The translations under genes were made by a program, and so were the position numbers. The notes beneath the pieces were generated by a model. The model made no database searches, had not been told where the DNA came from, and saw nothing but the letters and a program-made list of their open reading frames with translations. From contig NZ_NETJ01000003.1 in NCBI RefSeq assembly GCF_002128405.1, positions 62,001 to 126,000 of the forward strand: 64,000 bases of DNA, in the 5' to 3' direction. Shown here piece by piece: positions 28,258-36,440 of this stretch (its first letter is position 1; every line of letters begins with the position of its first letter). Source of the stretch: Gottfriedia solisilvae. Its GTDB lineage: Bacteria > Bacillota > Bacilli > Bacillales > Bacillaceae_G.

Positions 28258-29139
28258 ATGGTTGATTTTGAATGGTACCGCAGCTTTATTAGTATTTACA
28301 AACATAATTCTGTTTCTGAAGCTGCCAAGGAAAGAATGATGACACAGCCAGCGATGAGCCAGCATTTATCAGCTTTAGAAGCAGAAGTCGGGCAACCCTT
28401 ATTTAATCGAATCTCGCGTAAAATGATTCCGACTGAAAGAGGGAAAGAGTTTTATTCAGAAATTGTGCCTTTAATCGAAGCCTTAGAAAATAAAACACTG
28501 GAGCTTAAATTGAACACTTCACCTACTTGTCCTGTCATTCGATTTGGATCGGCAATTGAGTTTTTTCAGGAACGAATTCAACCTATATTAAATAATGAAA
28601 ATTTCCGTTTTATTGCTCACTTTGGTTTAGCTTCTGAATTAATCGAGGCATTAAAAGAGGATAAAGTAGATCTTATTGTTACATCAAAAAAATATCAACA
28701 ATTAGGAATAGAGTATACTAGTCTATTTGAAGAGGAGTTTGTTTTGGTTGCTCCAAATGAATTATTAATTCCTGATTTTCAGAATAAGGTTGAAATGGAA
28801 AATTGGTTAAATAAACAAAACTGGTTAAGCTATGGTTTAGACTTACCGATTATTAGAAGGTTTTGGAGAGAATTTTTCAATAAGCGACCTCAAATCAGAC
28901 CGGTTCATATCATCCCAAATTTACATGCTTTATTGAATAGCGTTGAAATGGGCTTAGGAATTACGCTGATTCCAACTTATTTAATTGAGTGTGCAATGAA
29001 TGACCAGAAAGCAAAAATGATTTTAACAAATTATAAAATACCGAACGAACTATTCCTTGCTTATCAAGTAAAACATAAAAGTTCACCTGAGATTATTGAA
29101 ATGATGAATACAATAAAAGAAGCATGTGAATCGCGATAG
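28258..29139 (+). CDS. LysR family transcriptional regulator
   Basis: The 293-residue protein has the LysR helix-turn-helix (FISIYKHNSVSEAAKERMMTQPAMSQHLSALEAEVG) and an effector domain with HALLNSVEMGLGITLIPTYL. GAAAGGAAA precedes the ATG. It follows the SDR gene by 60 bp in the same direction and may be cotranscribed; no clear regulon partner is visible. Confidence 0.85.
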   Translation: MVDFEWYRSFISIYKHNSVSEAAKERMMTQPAMSQHLSALEAEVGQPLFNRISRKMIPTERGKEFYSEIVPLIEALENKTLELKLNTSPTCPVIRFGSAIEFFQERIQPILNNENFRFIAHFGLASELIEALKEDKVDLIVTSKKYQQLGIEYTSLFEEEFVLVAPNELLIPDFQNKVEMENWLNKQNWLSYGLDLPIIRRFWREFFNKRPQIRPVHIIPNLHALLNSVEMGLGITLIPTYLIECAMNDQKAKMILTNYKIPNELFLAYQVKHKSSPEIIEMMNTIKEACESR

Positions 29140-29282
29140 TTACTTAAACGTAAAGTATCTAAATATCGTTTGAAAAAATCAAAAAGTATTTTAGAGTTAA
29201 TGTGGTAGAGAAAATCAGAAATATAATTATATCAATGGCAATTTTTCAAATAACCTCAATGAAGTCTGTTTTTTCATGCATC

Positions 29283-29322
29283 AAAAAACACTTTCATATT
29301 CAATGTAAAAGGTGTTTTTTTT
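29283..29322 (+). terminator. Probable intrinsic terminator
   Basis: AAAAAACAC-type arm pairs with GGTGTTTTTT over an AT loop and runs into a stretch of T. The remaining DNA from 29140 to 29470 shows no gene. Confidence 0.6.
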
Positions 29323-29470
29323 TTGCCAAAAGACTAAGTATAGGTTTATTCGTTATATTTGTTTAACAGTGAAACTATATGTTAGTGTTAAGAAAAAACG
29401 CAGTGATTTTTAATTTTGAAAAAATTAACACGTTCGTTTAACGGACTTTACTTGGAGGGTAATTTAGAAA

Positions 29471-30562
29471 ATGCTTTTTATTATCATTTTATTGGTGGTC
29501 ATTATGATTGCCTATCTGTTTATGAATAACTATCCGCATTTTGGTAAGACATACTCAAAAGAGAAACAGCAAACCTTTCAACAGTTAGAGAACTATCAAA
29601 ATGGAAAATTTCAAAATCAAATACCAACTAGTATGAGTACGGACTTAAGAACTACTTATACAATGTTAAGAGATTTTGTAAAGAGTAATCCAAACAGAAA
29701 ACCAAGTGTTCCAATTCCAATGACAAATATGAAGAAGTTCATTTTGTCAGATCAAGATGAAGCAAAAATAACTTGGTTTGGACATTCGGCTGTACATATC
29801 GAAATCGATAAAAAGAATATTTTAGTTGATCCAATGTTTGGTAATGTCCCATCACCATTCCCTCAGTTTGGAGGAAAACGATATAGTGGAGGTTTACCGT
29901 TTGAGATAGCTGATTTACCAGTTATTGATGCAGTAATTTTGTCACATGACCATTATGATCATTTGGATTATGGAACAATCCAAAAAATAAAACATAAAGT
30001 AAACCATTTCATTGTTCCACTAGGTGTAAGGGGTCACCTTGAAAGGTGGGGTGTTGAAACAGATAAAATATCAGAACACAATTGGTGGGATGAATTTTCA
30101 TTTGAAGGCTTAACAATTGCTTGTACACCTGCAAGACATTTTTCAGGGAGAAGTCTAACAGATCGGAATGCTTCTTTATGGTGTTCTTGGATAATTATAA
30201 GCAATCAGCATAAAATCTTTTTTAGTGGTGATAGTGGCTATGCGTCACATTTTAAGGAAATTGGTGAAAAATATGGTCCGTTTGATGTGGCATTAATGGA
30301 ATGTGGTCAATACGATGAACGATGGTCTGCGATCCATATGTTACCTGAGGAAACAGTCCAAGCATTTATTGATGTGAAGGGGGAAGTGCTGATCCCAATT
30401 CATTGGGGTGCATTTACACTAGCATTTCATGATTGGTATGATCCAATTGAAAGAGTATTGAAAGCTGCTAAGCAAAATAACTTAATCATTGCTACGCCTA
30501 AAATAGGTGAATTGATGAATATTAGTACAAAAGAATTTCCAACTTCAATTTGGTGGAAATGA
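29471..30562 (+). CDS. Membrane-anchored MBL-fold hydrolase (NAPE-PLD/UlaG-like)
   Basis: The 363-residue protein starts with one transmembrane helix (MLFIIILLVVIMIAYLFMNN). A metallo-beta-lactamase fold follows, with WFGHSAVHIEI (~99), LSHDHYDHLD (the HxHxDH metal site, ~161), ARHFSGR, FFSGDSGY and a late IPIHWGAF. This pattern matches bacterial homologues of N-acyl-phosphatidylethanolamine phospholipase D. TTGGAGGG site upstream. A lipid or phosphodiester substrate is inferred. Confidence 0.8.
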   Translation: MLFIIILLVVIMIAYLFMNNYPHFGKTYSKEKQQTFQQLENYQNGKFQNQIPTSMSTDLRTTYTMLRDFVKSNPNRKPSVPIPMTNMKKFILSDQDEAKITWFGHSAVHIEIDKKNILVDPMFGNVPSPFPQFGGKRYSGGLPFEIADLPVIDAVILSHDHYDHLDYGTIQKIKHKVNHFIVPLGVRGHLERWGVETDKISEHNWWDEFSFEGLTIACTPARHFSGRSLTDRNASLWCSWIIISNQHKIFFSGDSGYASHFKEIGEKYGPFDVALMECGQYDERWSAIHMLPEETVQAFIDVKGEVLIPIHWGAFTLAFHDWYDPIERVLKAAKQNNLIIATPKIGELMNISTKEFPTSIWWK

Positions 30563-30633
30563 TACTGTGGATAAAGGATGTTCTGTCTGTATATAGAATT
30601 ATTACTACATTATAGTAGAAAGAAGTGATGATG

Positions 30634-31110
30634 ATGGGCGTTTTAAAGGAAAGTGCGCAAATTGTACAAGACGTGATAATACAATCAGGATATAACAATC
30701 AAGTAATTGAATTACCACAGAGTGCCAGAACTGCACAAGAAGCAGCAGATGCATTAAATTGCAAAGTAGCTCAAATTGCCAAATCAATTATCTTTCGATT
30801 AGTGGAGAGTAATGAACCTGTATTAGTGATTGCAAGTGGTGTAAACCGAGTAAATGAACAACAAATCGAATTATTGTTGAATCAAAAATTGGGTAAAGCT
30901 GATGCAGAATTTGTTCGCGAATACACTGGGTTTGTTATAGGTGGCGTGTCACCTATTGGGCATAAGAATACACTCTTAACGTTTATAGACGAAGATTTAT
31001 TTCAATACGAAGAAATTTGGGCTGCAGCCGGTCACCCAAAAGCAATATTTCAACTAACACCAAATGAACTGCTTGAGATGACGAAAGGGACAGTAGTAAA
31101 TATAAAATAA
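30634..31110 (+). CDS. YbaK/EbsC-type aminoacyl-tRNA deacylase
   Basis: The 158-residue YbaK/ProX-type domain removes mischarged amino acids from tRNA. Motifs include ALNCKVAQIAKSIIFR, GVNRVNEQ, GFVIGGVSPIGH and WAAAGHPKAIFQLTP. Four in-frame starts (GTG at 30625, ATGs at 30628, 30631 and 30634) follow a weak AGAAG site, so the exact N-terminus is uncertain by three residues. Single gene, about 70 bp after the MBL protein. Confidence 0.85.
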   Translation: MGVLKESAQIVQDVIIQSGYNNQVIELPQSARTAQEAADALNCKVAQIAKSIIFRLVESNEPVLVIASGVNRVNEQQIELLLNQKLGKADAEFVREYTGFVIGGVSPIGHKNTLLTFIDEDLFQYEEIWAAAGHPKAIFQLTPNELLEMTKGTVVNIK

Positions 31111-31166
31111 TTAGATTTTATTAGACATATAAATGTATGGATACGAAGTTAGCATTTTCGAGTCAT

Positions 31167-31188
31167 GACATATTTATATGTCTTTTTT
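31167..31188 (+). terminator. Intrinsic terminator
   Basis: GACATA pairs with TATGTC over TTTA and is followed by six T. Confidence 0.65.
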
Positions 31189-31233
31189 ATTTATTGTAAT
31201 AATGATCTTTATGAAAGAGGGTAGAAACTAGAG

Positions 31234-32055
31234 ATGGAAAACTTTATTTGTACTACTTGTGGAGTTCAATATGAAGGCTCAATTAATCATCCGAATAATT
31301 GTTTAATCTGTAATGAAGAACGACAATATGTTAACCCAAATGGTCAGTCATGGACCACATTAGAATCTATGAAAATGGGAACCTATCAAAATTCCATTAT
31401 ACTTGAGGAGGATGGATTATATAGTATAAAAACAAGTCCTAAATTTGGAATCGGTCAAACAGCCTATCTAATTCAAATGGATGGATTCAATATTTTATGG
31501 GATTGTATCACTTTACTCGATGAACACACGATAGAAGCGATTAATCAGTTAGGAGGAGTTGATGCAATAGCACTATCTCATCCGCATTATTATTCAAGCC
31601 AAATCGAGTGGGCTGAAGCTTTTGATGTCCCTATTTATATACATGAAGATGACAGAGAGTGGGTTGTAAGGACTAGTGACCGAATTATTTTTTGGTCTGG
31701 AGATACACATGAATTACATAAAGGAATTATGCTTCATCGCTTAGGAGGTCATTTTAAGGGAGGTGCAGTTTTAGAATGGAAAAATGGAAATAATCAAAAA
31801 GGGATTTTATTAACGGGAGATATTATACAAGTGGTTGCCGACCCGAATTGGGTTAGTTTTATGTACAGTTATCCAAACCTAATCCCACTTCCAGCAATCA
31901 AGGTTCAAGAAATTTCAAATGCTGTTAATGAGATGACATTTGATAGAATATATAATGCGTTTCATGGAGTCGTAACATACGATGCTAAAAATGTAGTAAG
32001 AAGATCTGCCAGCAGATATATAGATGCATTAAATGGTAATTTATTTAAAACTTAA
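31234..32055 (+). CDS. MBL-fold protein with N-terminal rubredoxin-like zinc knuckle
   Basis: The 273-residue protein opens with a CTTCG...CLICNE four-cysteine knuckle (Cys ~5, 8, 22, 25). A metallo-beta-lactamase-like domain follows: GQTAYLIQMDGFNILWDC, LSHPHYYSSQIEW (in place of canonical HxHxDH), LGGHFKGGAVL and LLTGDII. The metal motif is HPHYYS, lacking the usual Asp-His pair, so metal content or activity may differ from classical members. Function unknown. GAGGG ribosome site upstream of the ATG. Confidence 0.75.
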   Translation: MENFICTTCGVQYEGSINHPNNCLICNEERQYVNPNGQSWTTLESMKMGTYQNSIILEEDGLYSIKTSPKFGIGQTAYLIQMDGFNILWDCITLLDEHTIEAINQLGGVDAIALSHPHYYSSQIEWAEAFDVPIYIHEDDREWVVRTSDRIIFWSGDTHELHKGIMLHRLGGHFKGGAVLEWKNGNNQKGILLTGDIIQVVADPNWVSFMYSYPNLIPLPAIKVQEISNAVNEMTFDRIYNAFHGVVTYDAKNVVRRSASRYIDALNGNLFKT

Positions 32056-32066
32056 ATTATTTCTTA

Positions 32067-32192
32067 CAGACTGCCCGCCAAACGCTCGCTTTCTTCGTTG
32101 TTTCGCCTGTCTGCGGTGCTCATTACCGTCTAAGGTAACTCCGCTCCTCATCAGGCTTCACGCCTCGAAAGACAAGTGTTTTCAATCAGTCT
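32067..32192. repeat. GC-rich structured intergenic element
   Basis: A 126-bp block bounded by CAGACTG (32067-32073) and CAGTCT (32187-32192) is far more GC-rich than its surroundings and contains internal inverted repeats such as GGCTTCACGCC. It has no coding potential and shares GCTCGCTTTC with the tandem repeats at 34276-34957. It looks like a dispersed Bacillaceae intergenic repeat, though only one copy is in this window. Confidence 0.5.
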
Positions 32193-32227
32193 TAATCTCT
32201 TAGTTTTTGTACCTTGTCTACAAACTC

Positions 32228-32260
32228 AAATAAGGACCTTTGTAAGGTCCTTATTTGTTT
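32228..32260. terminator. Bidirectional intrinsic terminator
   Basis: AAATAAGGACCTT and AAGGTCCTTATTT form a strong stem with a 3-nt loop between convergent genes. Confidence 0.88.
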
Positions 32261-32272
32261 TATTAATTATTT

Positions 32273-33460
32273 TTATTCATTTAATGATAGCTGTTGTTCC
32301 TTCTGAATCTTATTTTGTTTGAATGCAGATGCAAGTAATACAATAGTAGAAACAGATGCAATCCAAACTAATATGACCATTGAATGACTGAATGATAATT
32401 CCTTTCCAAAATAGAAGATTTCTCTTAAACCATCAGCGCCAAATCGCATCGGAACCCATGAGTAAATCCAATCATGTGTAAATTTTGGTAAAAGCTCTGG
32501 TGCCACTCCAATAATTGATCCTGCAAAGAAGAAAATTAGAGCGAATAGAGCAACTCCTCCAAAACCAACCCAAGACATAACTGCAGATATTAATATATGG
32601 AAACTAAAGTATGCAATCGTTAAATATAGAGCAGTATCTATAAAATTAGGTATTGTAAAGCCAATCCAATCAGCCATTAATGTAATCCCGAATCCAGCCA
32701 CAAATGCTAAAATAATGGCTAAAGCTATTTGTTCAAGTATTACTTTTAATTTATTAACTGATGTTGTCATATTTGCTTTCTTTTTACCTAAAAAGATAAT
32801 AACAGCCCCAATTAAGCTAGACATCCATAAAGGGGTAATTAAAATGACTGGTGCATTTCCATTTGCAGTATGTGTACCAATTTCATTTACATTTTCGATT
32901 TTATTTAATATTGGAATTGCTAAAACACTAGCTTGATTTGCTGAAATTAAAGTGTTATTTTTCTCTAATTCGCTTAAAACTTCGGTACGTATATTCATAC
33001 TTAATTGGCTCACTACATTGTTTAGGATTTGGCCTGCCATTGTAGATGCATTGGCATTCATCCCTTGATTTAACAATACTTTTATCTCAATAGGAGATGG
33101 ATTAGGGGTCATTAATGTAGCTTGTTTTTGACTTAAATCCTTTGGAAGAATCAGTGCTGCATAATACTTTTTATCATCTAAGCCTTTTCTTACTTTATCT
33201 TCACTAGACACTTGAATCCAATTAACAGCACTCTCCTTTTGGGAGTTTGTTACTTCATTTATTTTTGAAACCATAATCTTACCTAGATTGATTTCACCTT
33301 TTGTTGGAACAGTTATTCCTTCATCTTCATTTACAATAGCTATGGGCAGGTTTTTTGGTGTCGGGTTAACGGATGATGCTAAAGTAAGTGAAAAAATAAC
33401 GACAACAACTAATACTATAATTGGAGCAAGTAACGCTTGTTTTTGTTTTAGTAAATTCAT
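32273..33460 (-). CDS. YhgE/Pip-like ABC-2 type membrane protein
   Basis: The 395-residue protein has an N-terminal membrane helix (LLAPIIVLVVVVIFSLTLAS). A large extracytoplasmic region follows with the YhgE/Pip/SNG opening PKNLPIAIVNEDEG and LNQGMNANASTMAGQILNNV. Five C-terminal helices complete an ABC-2 permease-like half. Relatives act in drug export, phage infection (Pip) or type VII secretion (EsaA); no ATPase gene is adjacent. It is divergent from a TetR repressor, which suggests a drug- or stress-inducible efflux function. Confidence 0.75.
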   Translation of the reverse strand: MNLLKQKQALLAPIIVLVVVVIFSLTLASSVNPTPKNLPIAIVNEDEGITVPTKGEINLGKIMVSKINEVTNSQKESAVNWIQVSSEDKVRKGLDDKKYYAALILPKDLSQKQATLMTPNPSPIEIKVLLNQGMNANASTMAGQILNNVVSQLSMNIRTEVLSELEKNNTLISANQASVLAIPILNKIENVNEIGTHTANGNAPVILITPLWMSSLIGAVIIFLGKKKANMTTSVNKLKVILEQIALAIILAFVAGFGITLMADWIGFTIPNFIDTALYLTIAYFSFHILISAVMSWVGFGGVALFALIFFFAGSIIGVAPELLPKFTHDWIYSWVPMRFGADGLREIFYFGKELSFSHSMVILVWIASVSTIVLLASAFKQNKIQKEQQLSLNE

Positions 33461-33571
33461 TTATTTGCCTCCTTATTGCTTTGGTAAATTACTAAACACC
33501 GTGTTGACTATTATTATGAAGAAATATTACAATGAATTTTAATTAATCACAATAACCAATAAAATAGAAAA

Positions 33572-33587
33572 TGTTCATTAATGAACA
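33572..33587. promoter_or_regulatory. Perfect 16-bp palindrome, likely TetR operator
   Basis: TGTTCATTAATGAACA lies midway between the divergent YhgE-like and TetR genes. Size and symmetry fit a TetR dimer site controlling both. Confidence 0.65.
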
Positions 33588-33638
33588 CTTTCTAACAATA
33601 TGTCTAGTGAAATGAAAAAATGTAAAAGGATGCAAATA

Positions 33639-34247
33639 ATGACACAAACATTACGTGAAATAAAGGTGGCAAAAACAAAACAATTAATTAGAGATACATT
33701 CGTAGAATTAATTGAAGAAAAAGGATTTGAATCAATTTCAGTAAGAGATATTACAATGAAGGCTGGTTTAAATCGAGGGACTTTTTACCTTCATTATCAA
33801 GATAAGTATGATCTAATGGAAAAGAACCAAACTGAAATACTTGTTGGTTTAAAAGATGCTATGAAGGATATGAATCCGTCGGACCTTTTTGAGCATTACT
33901 CAAATGATTTGAAATATCCGCCAATAATAAAGGTATTTGAATATTTAACAGAAAATGCTCGATTTATCAAAGTGCTTATTAGTTCGAAAGGTGATCCAGC
34001 ATTTCCAAAGAAAATGAAGAATATCCTAAAAACAGCGTTATATGAGAAGTTAGTAAAGTTAATTGGTACTGAAAATTCGCTGACGATACCGTATGAATAT
34101 TCTACTGCTTTTATTTCTTCAGCCTTTTTTGGTGTAATTGAACAATGGTTAGAGAGAGATGTTCCTCATACACCAGAGGAGATGGCAATTGTGCATTTGA
34201 AGATTGTTAAATTTATGAGTCAAATCCTTGGTGGAATGGTTAAATAA
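33639..34247 (+). CDS. TetR/AcrR family repressor
   Basis: The 202-residue protein has a TetR N-terminal domain (KTKQLIRDTFVELIEEKGFESISVRDITMKAGLNRGTFYLHYQDKYDL). Its C-terminal region resembles the TetR_C_8 type (DhaS-like). I start it at the ATG at 33639, preceded by AAAAGGATG; the ATG at 33600 has no ribosome site and would sit 13 bp from the operator palindrome. Probably represses itself and the divergent YhgE/Pip-like gene. Confidence 0.87.
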   Translation: MTQTLREIKVAKTKQLIRDTFVELIEEKGFESISVRDITMKAGLNRGTFYLHYQDKYDLMEKNQTEILVGLKDAMKDMNPSDLFEHYSNDLKYPPIIKVFEYLTENARFIKVLISSKGDPAFPKKMKNILKTALYEKLVKLIGTENSLTIPYEYSTAFISSAFFGVIEQWLERDVPHTPEEMAIVHLKIVKFMSQILGGMVK

Positions 34248-34275
34248 ACAGAATAGAATAGAAACAATAAAAAAA

Positions 34276-34957
34276 GAATGCGTTGAATTCCACTCCAGGA
34301 TGCTCGCTTTCCATGGGGTGGGCGCTGAGCCTCCTCGGCGCGTTCGCGCCTGTGGGGTCTCAGCTGTCCCACAGTTCCCATAGGAGTCGAGCATCCTTGC
34401 GTTCCATTCTATTTCTAAATTAAAACAAAAATCATTTCTTAAAAGTTCTATTCATCTAATAATGTTTATATAAAAAGGAATGCGTTGAATTCCACTCCAG
34501 GATGCTCGCTTTCCATGGGGTGGGCGCTGAGCCTCCTCGGCGCGTTCGCGCCTGTGGGGTCTCAGCTGTCCCACAGTTCCCATAGGAGTCGAGCATCCTT
34601 GCGTTCCATTCTATTTCTAAATTAAAACAAAAATCATTTCTTAAAAGTTCTATTCACCTAATAATAAATGCTTATATAAAAAAGAATGCGTTGAATTCTA
34701 CTCCAAGACGCTTGCTTTCCATGGGGTGGGCGCTGAGCCTCCTCGGCGCGTACGCGCCTGTGAGGTCTCAGCTGTCCCACAGTTCCCATAGGAGTCGAGC
34801 ATCCTTGCGTTCCATTCTATTTCTAAATTAAAACAAAAATCATTTTTTAAAAGTTCTATTCATCTAATAATGTTTATATAAAAAGGAATACTTGAATTCC
34901 ACTCCAAGATGGTTGCTTACCATGAAGGTTGGCGCTGAGCCTCCTTGGCCCACAGGA
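34276..34957. repeat. Tandem array of 3.3 GC-rich structured repeats, unit 202-206 bp
   Basis: Units begin at 34276, 34478, 34684 and 34886 (GAATGCGTTGAATTCC); the fourth breaks off near 34957. Each holds a GC-rich core in which GGATGCTCG pairs with CGAGCATCC, GCTGAG with CTCAGC, and GGCGCG with CGCGCC around a TTCG or TACG loop. An AT-rich linker of about 75 bp follows. Units 1 and 2 are almost identical; unit 3 has about a dozen changes. No ribosome site or credible ORF. The core resembles a repeat I recall as frequent between Bacillaceae genes, but its function is unknown. Confidence 0.85.
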
Positions 34958-34986
34958 TGTAGGTCATGCATGCATTACAAAACAAG

Positions 34987-35018
34987 AAGACCAAATCATA
35001 TGCGATTTGGTCTTTTAA
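34987..35018. terminator. Bidirectional intrinsic terminator
   Basis: AAGACCAAATC pairs with GATTTGGTCTT over ATATGC, with T-run, after the RpiR gene on the minus strand. Confidence 0.85.
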
Positions 35019-35068
35019 TTATTTGTTTAATTATATATTTATTCTCTTAATCCAAACCCATTAATGAA

Positions 35069-35917
35069 TCATGACCTTGTTTCAGAAATTGCAGTGCGAA
35101 CTTTTTCAAATGAGGCTTTGGCTTTGTGTTCATTTAATATCATAACATTAACGTATAAAGCATCGATAATACTTAATTGAGCAATTCTAGATGCAAGTGC
35201 TTCGGGACGGTATTCTGTTTCTTCTGATGAGGTATAAAGGGCTACGTCTACATTTTGACTTAATGCTGATTTTGGGAAGCCAGTAATTCCAATCGTTTTG
35301 GCACCTGAGTCTTTTAATACTTGTAGTATACGAATTGTATCTTTGTTTGAACCTGAATGGGAGATGACGATTGCTAGGTCATCTTTTGTAAGCTGTGAAG
35401 CGGCCATTAATTGGAAATGTGAATCTGTGTATGAATTTGCTTTTATGCCGGTTCGAATGAATTTATGGAATGCATCCATAGCAATAACGGATGAGCCACC
35501 TATTCCATAAAGCTCTACACGGTTGGCAGAAAGAATTAATTCTACTGCTTTTTTAAATGAAGAACCTTCCAAAATTTGTGCCGTATTTTCTAATGTTCTT
35601 ATATTAGATTTGAATATTTTATTAGCGATTGTAATTTCATCGTCGTTTTCATTGATCTCTTCATGAATTTGTTGAATAGGTGTCATAATCTCCGTCGCAA
35701 GTGCAATTTTTAGAGCTTGATAGCCTTTAAAACCAATTCGTTTGCAAAATCTGAAAACGGTTGCATCAGCGACGTTTAAAATCTCAGCAATTTCAGTAAT
35801 GGTACTGTGAATGATATGTTTTGGATTTTGGAGTATATAATCTGCAATCTTTTTTTCTTTGTCACTTAATCGTGCATAGTAAGAACGGATTTTGCCTAAA
35901 CTGTTGGTTTGTTCCAT
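35069..35917 (-). CDS. MurR/RpiR family transcriptional regulator
   Basis: The 282-residue regulator has an N-terminal RpiR helix-turn-helix (LSDKEKKIADYILQNP, NVADATVFRFCKRIGFKGYQ). A C-terminal SIS sugar-phosphate-binding domain follows (VELYGIGGSSVIAMDAFHKF, AIVISHSGSNKDTI). The ATG at 35917 follows GAAGGGTG; a longer form to 35953 lacks such a site. No sugar operon is adjacent, so its effector (perhaps an amino-sugar or hexose phosphate) and targets are not visible here. Confidence 0.9.
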   Translation of the reverse strand: MEQTNSLGKIRSYYARLSDKEKKIADYILQNPKHIIHSTITEIAEILNVADATVFRFCKRIGFKGYQALKIALATEIMTPIQQIHEEINENDDEITIANKIFKSNIRTLENTAQILEGSSFKKAVELILSANRVELYGIGGSSVIAMDAFHKFIRTGIKANSYTDSHFQLMAASQLTKDDLAIVISHSGSNKDTIRILQVLKDSGAKTIGITGFPKSALSQNVDVALYTSSEETEYRPEALASRIAQLSIIDALYVNVMILNEHKAKASFEKVRTAISETRS

Positions 35918-36440
35918 CGTTTTACACCCTTCAAATTGTTTATTAGATAACATAAAATTTAAAATGATTTAAGCTTAATAGTGTTCTTTTTTAGAAAATA
36001 AACTCTTTAATCTTATTATATAGTAAAGAATCAGATTTTTTAAATGATATGAAAACCCTTTCTTGTGAAAAATTTCTTTTATGGTTAATAGTAACAAAAA
36101 AAATTTTTTTAATTAGACATTATTTTATGGATAAAAATATTATTTATCACGTCAGGTAAAGAAAATACAAAATCTAAGAATAGGTGAAAGATAAATGCTT
36201 GAGCATTATTATAATTCTCAATATATTTGTATAATGTCTGACAAGTTAAATGACTAAATGATTACAAAAAATAGTCTAAAAGAAAGAGTCCTTTTTTGGG
36301 ACTCTTTGTCTTTTTTTTACAAATTTTATTTCCCTTAGGTACATCTACTTAATTCGTAAAAGTATTAGAGGATATTAATTTTCAAGAAAGAATACATAGA
36401 TAGATAAAGAGATATAGAGGATGTTTAAGGGGGGCGAATA
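35918..36440. other. 523-bp AT-rich intergenic region with possible short transcript
   Basis: No gene can be supported. An extended -10-like TGTATAATG (about 36229-36237) and a strong terminator at 36283-36318 could bound an RNA of about 80 nt. The only start codon inside gives M-T-K-stop. This is an inference from signals only. Confidence 0.3.
36283..36318 (+). terminator. Intrinsic terminator in the intergenic region
   Basis: AAAGAGTCC pairs with GGACTCTTT over a T loop and is followed by GTC and eight T. It is orphan with respect to annotated genes. Confidence 0.75.

Noticed and set aside
34149-34394. Minus-strand ORF reaching into the first GC-rich repeat
   Set aside because: It runs antisense to the TetR gene and through the structured repeat, without a start signal.
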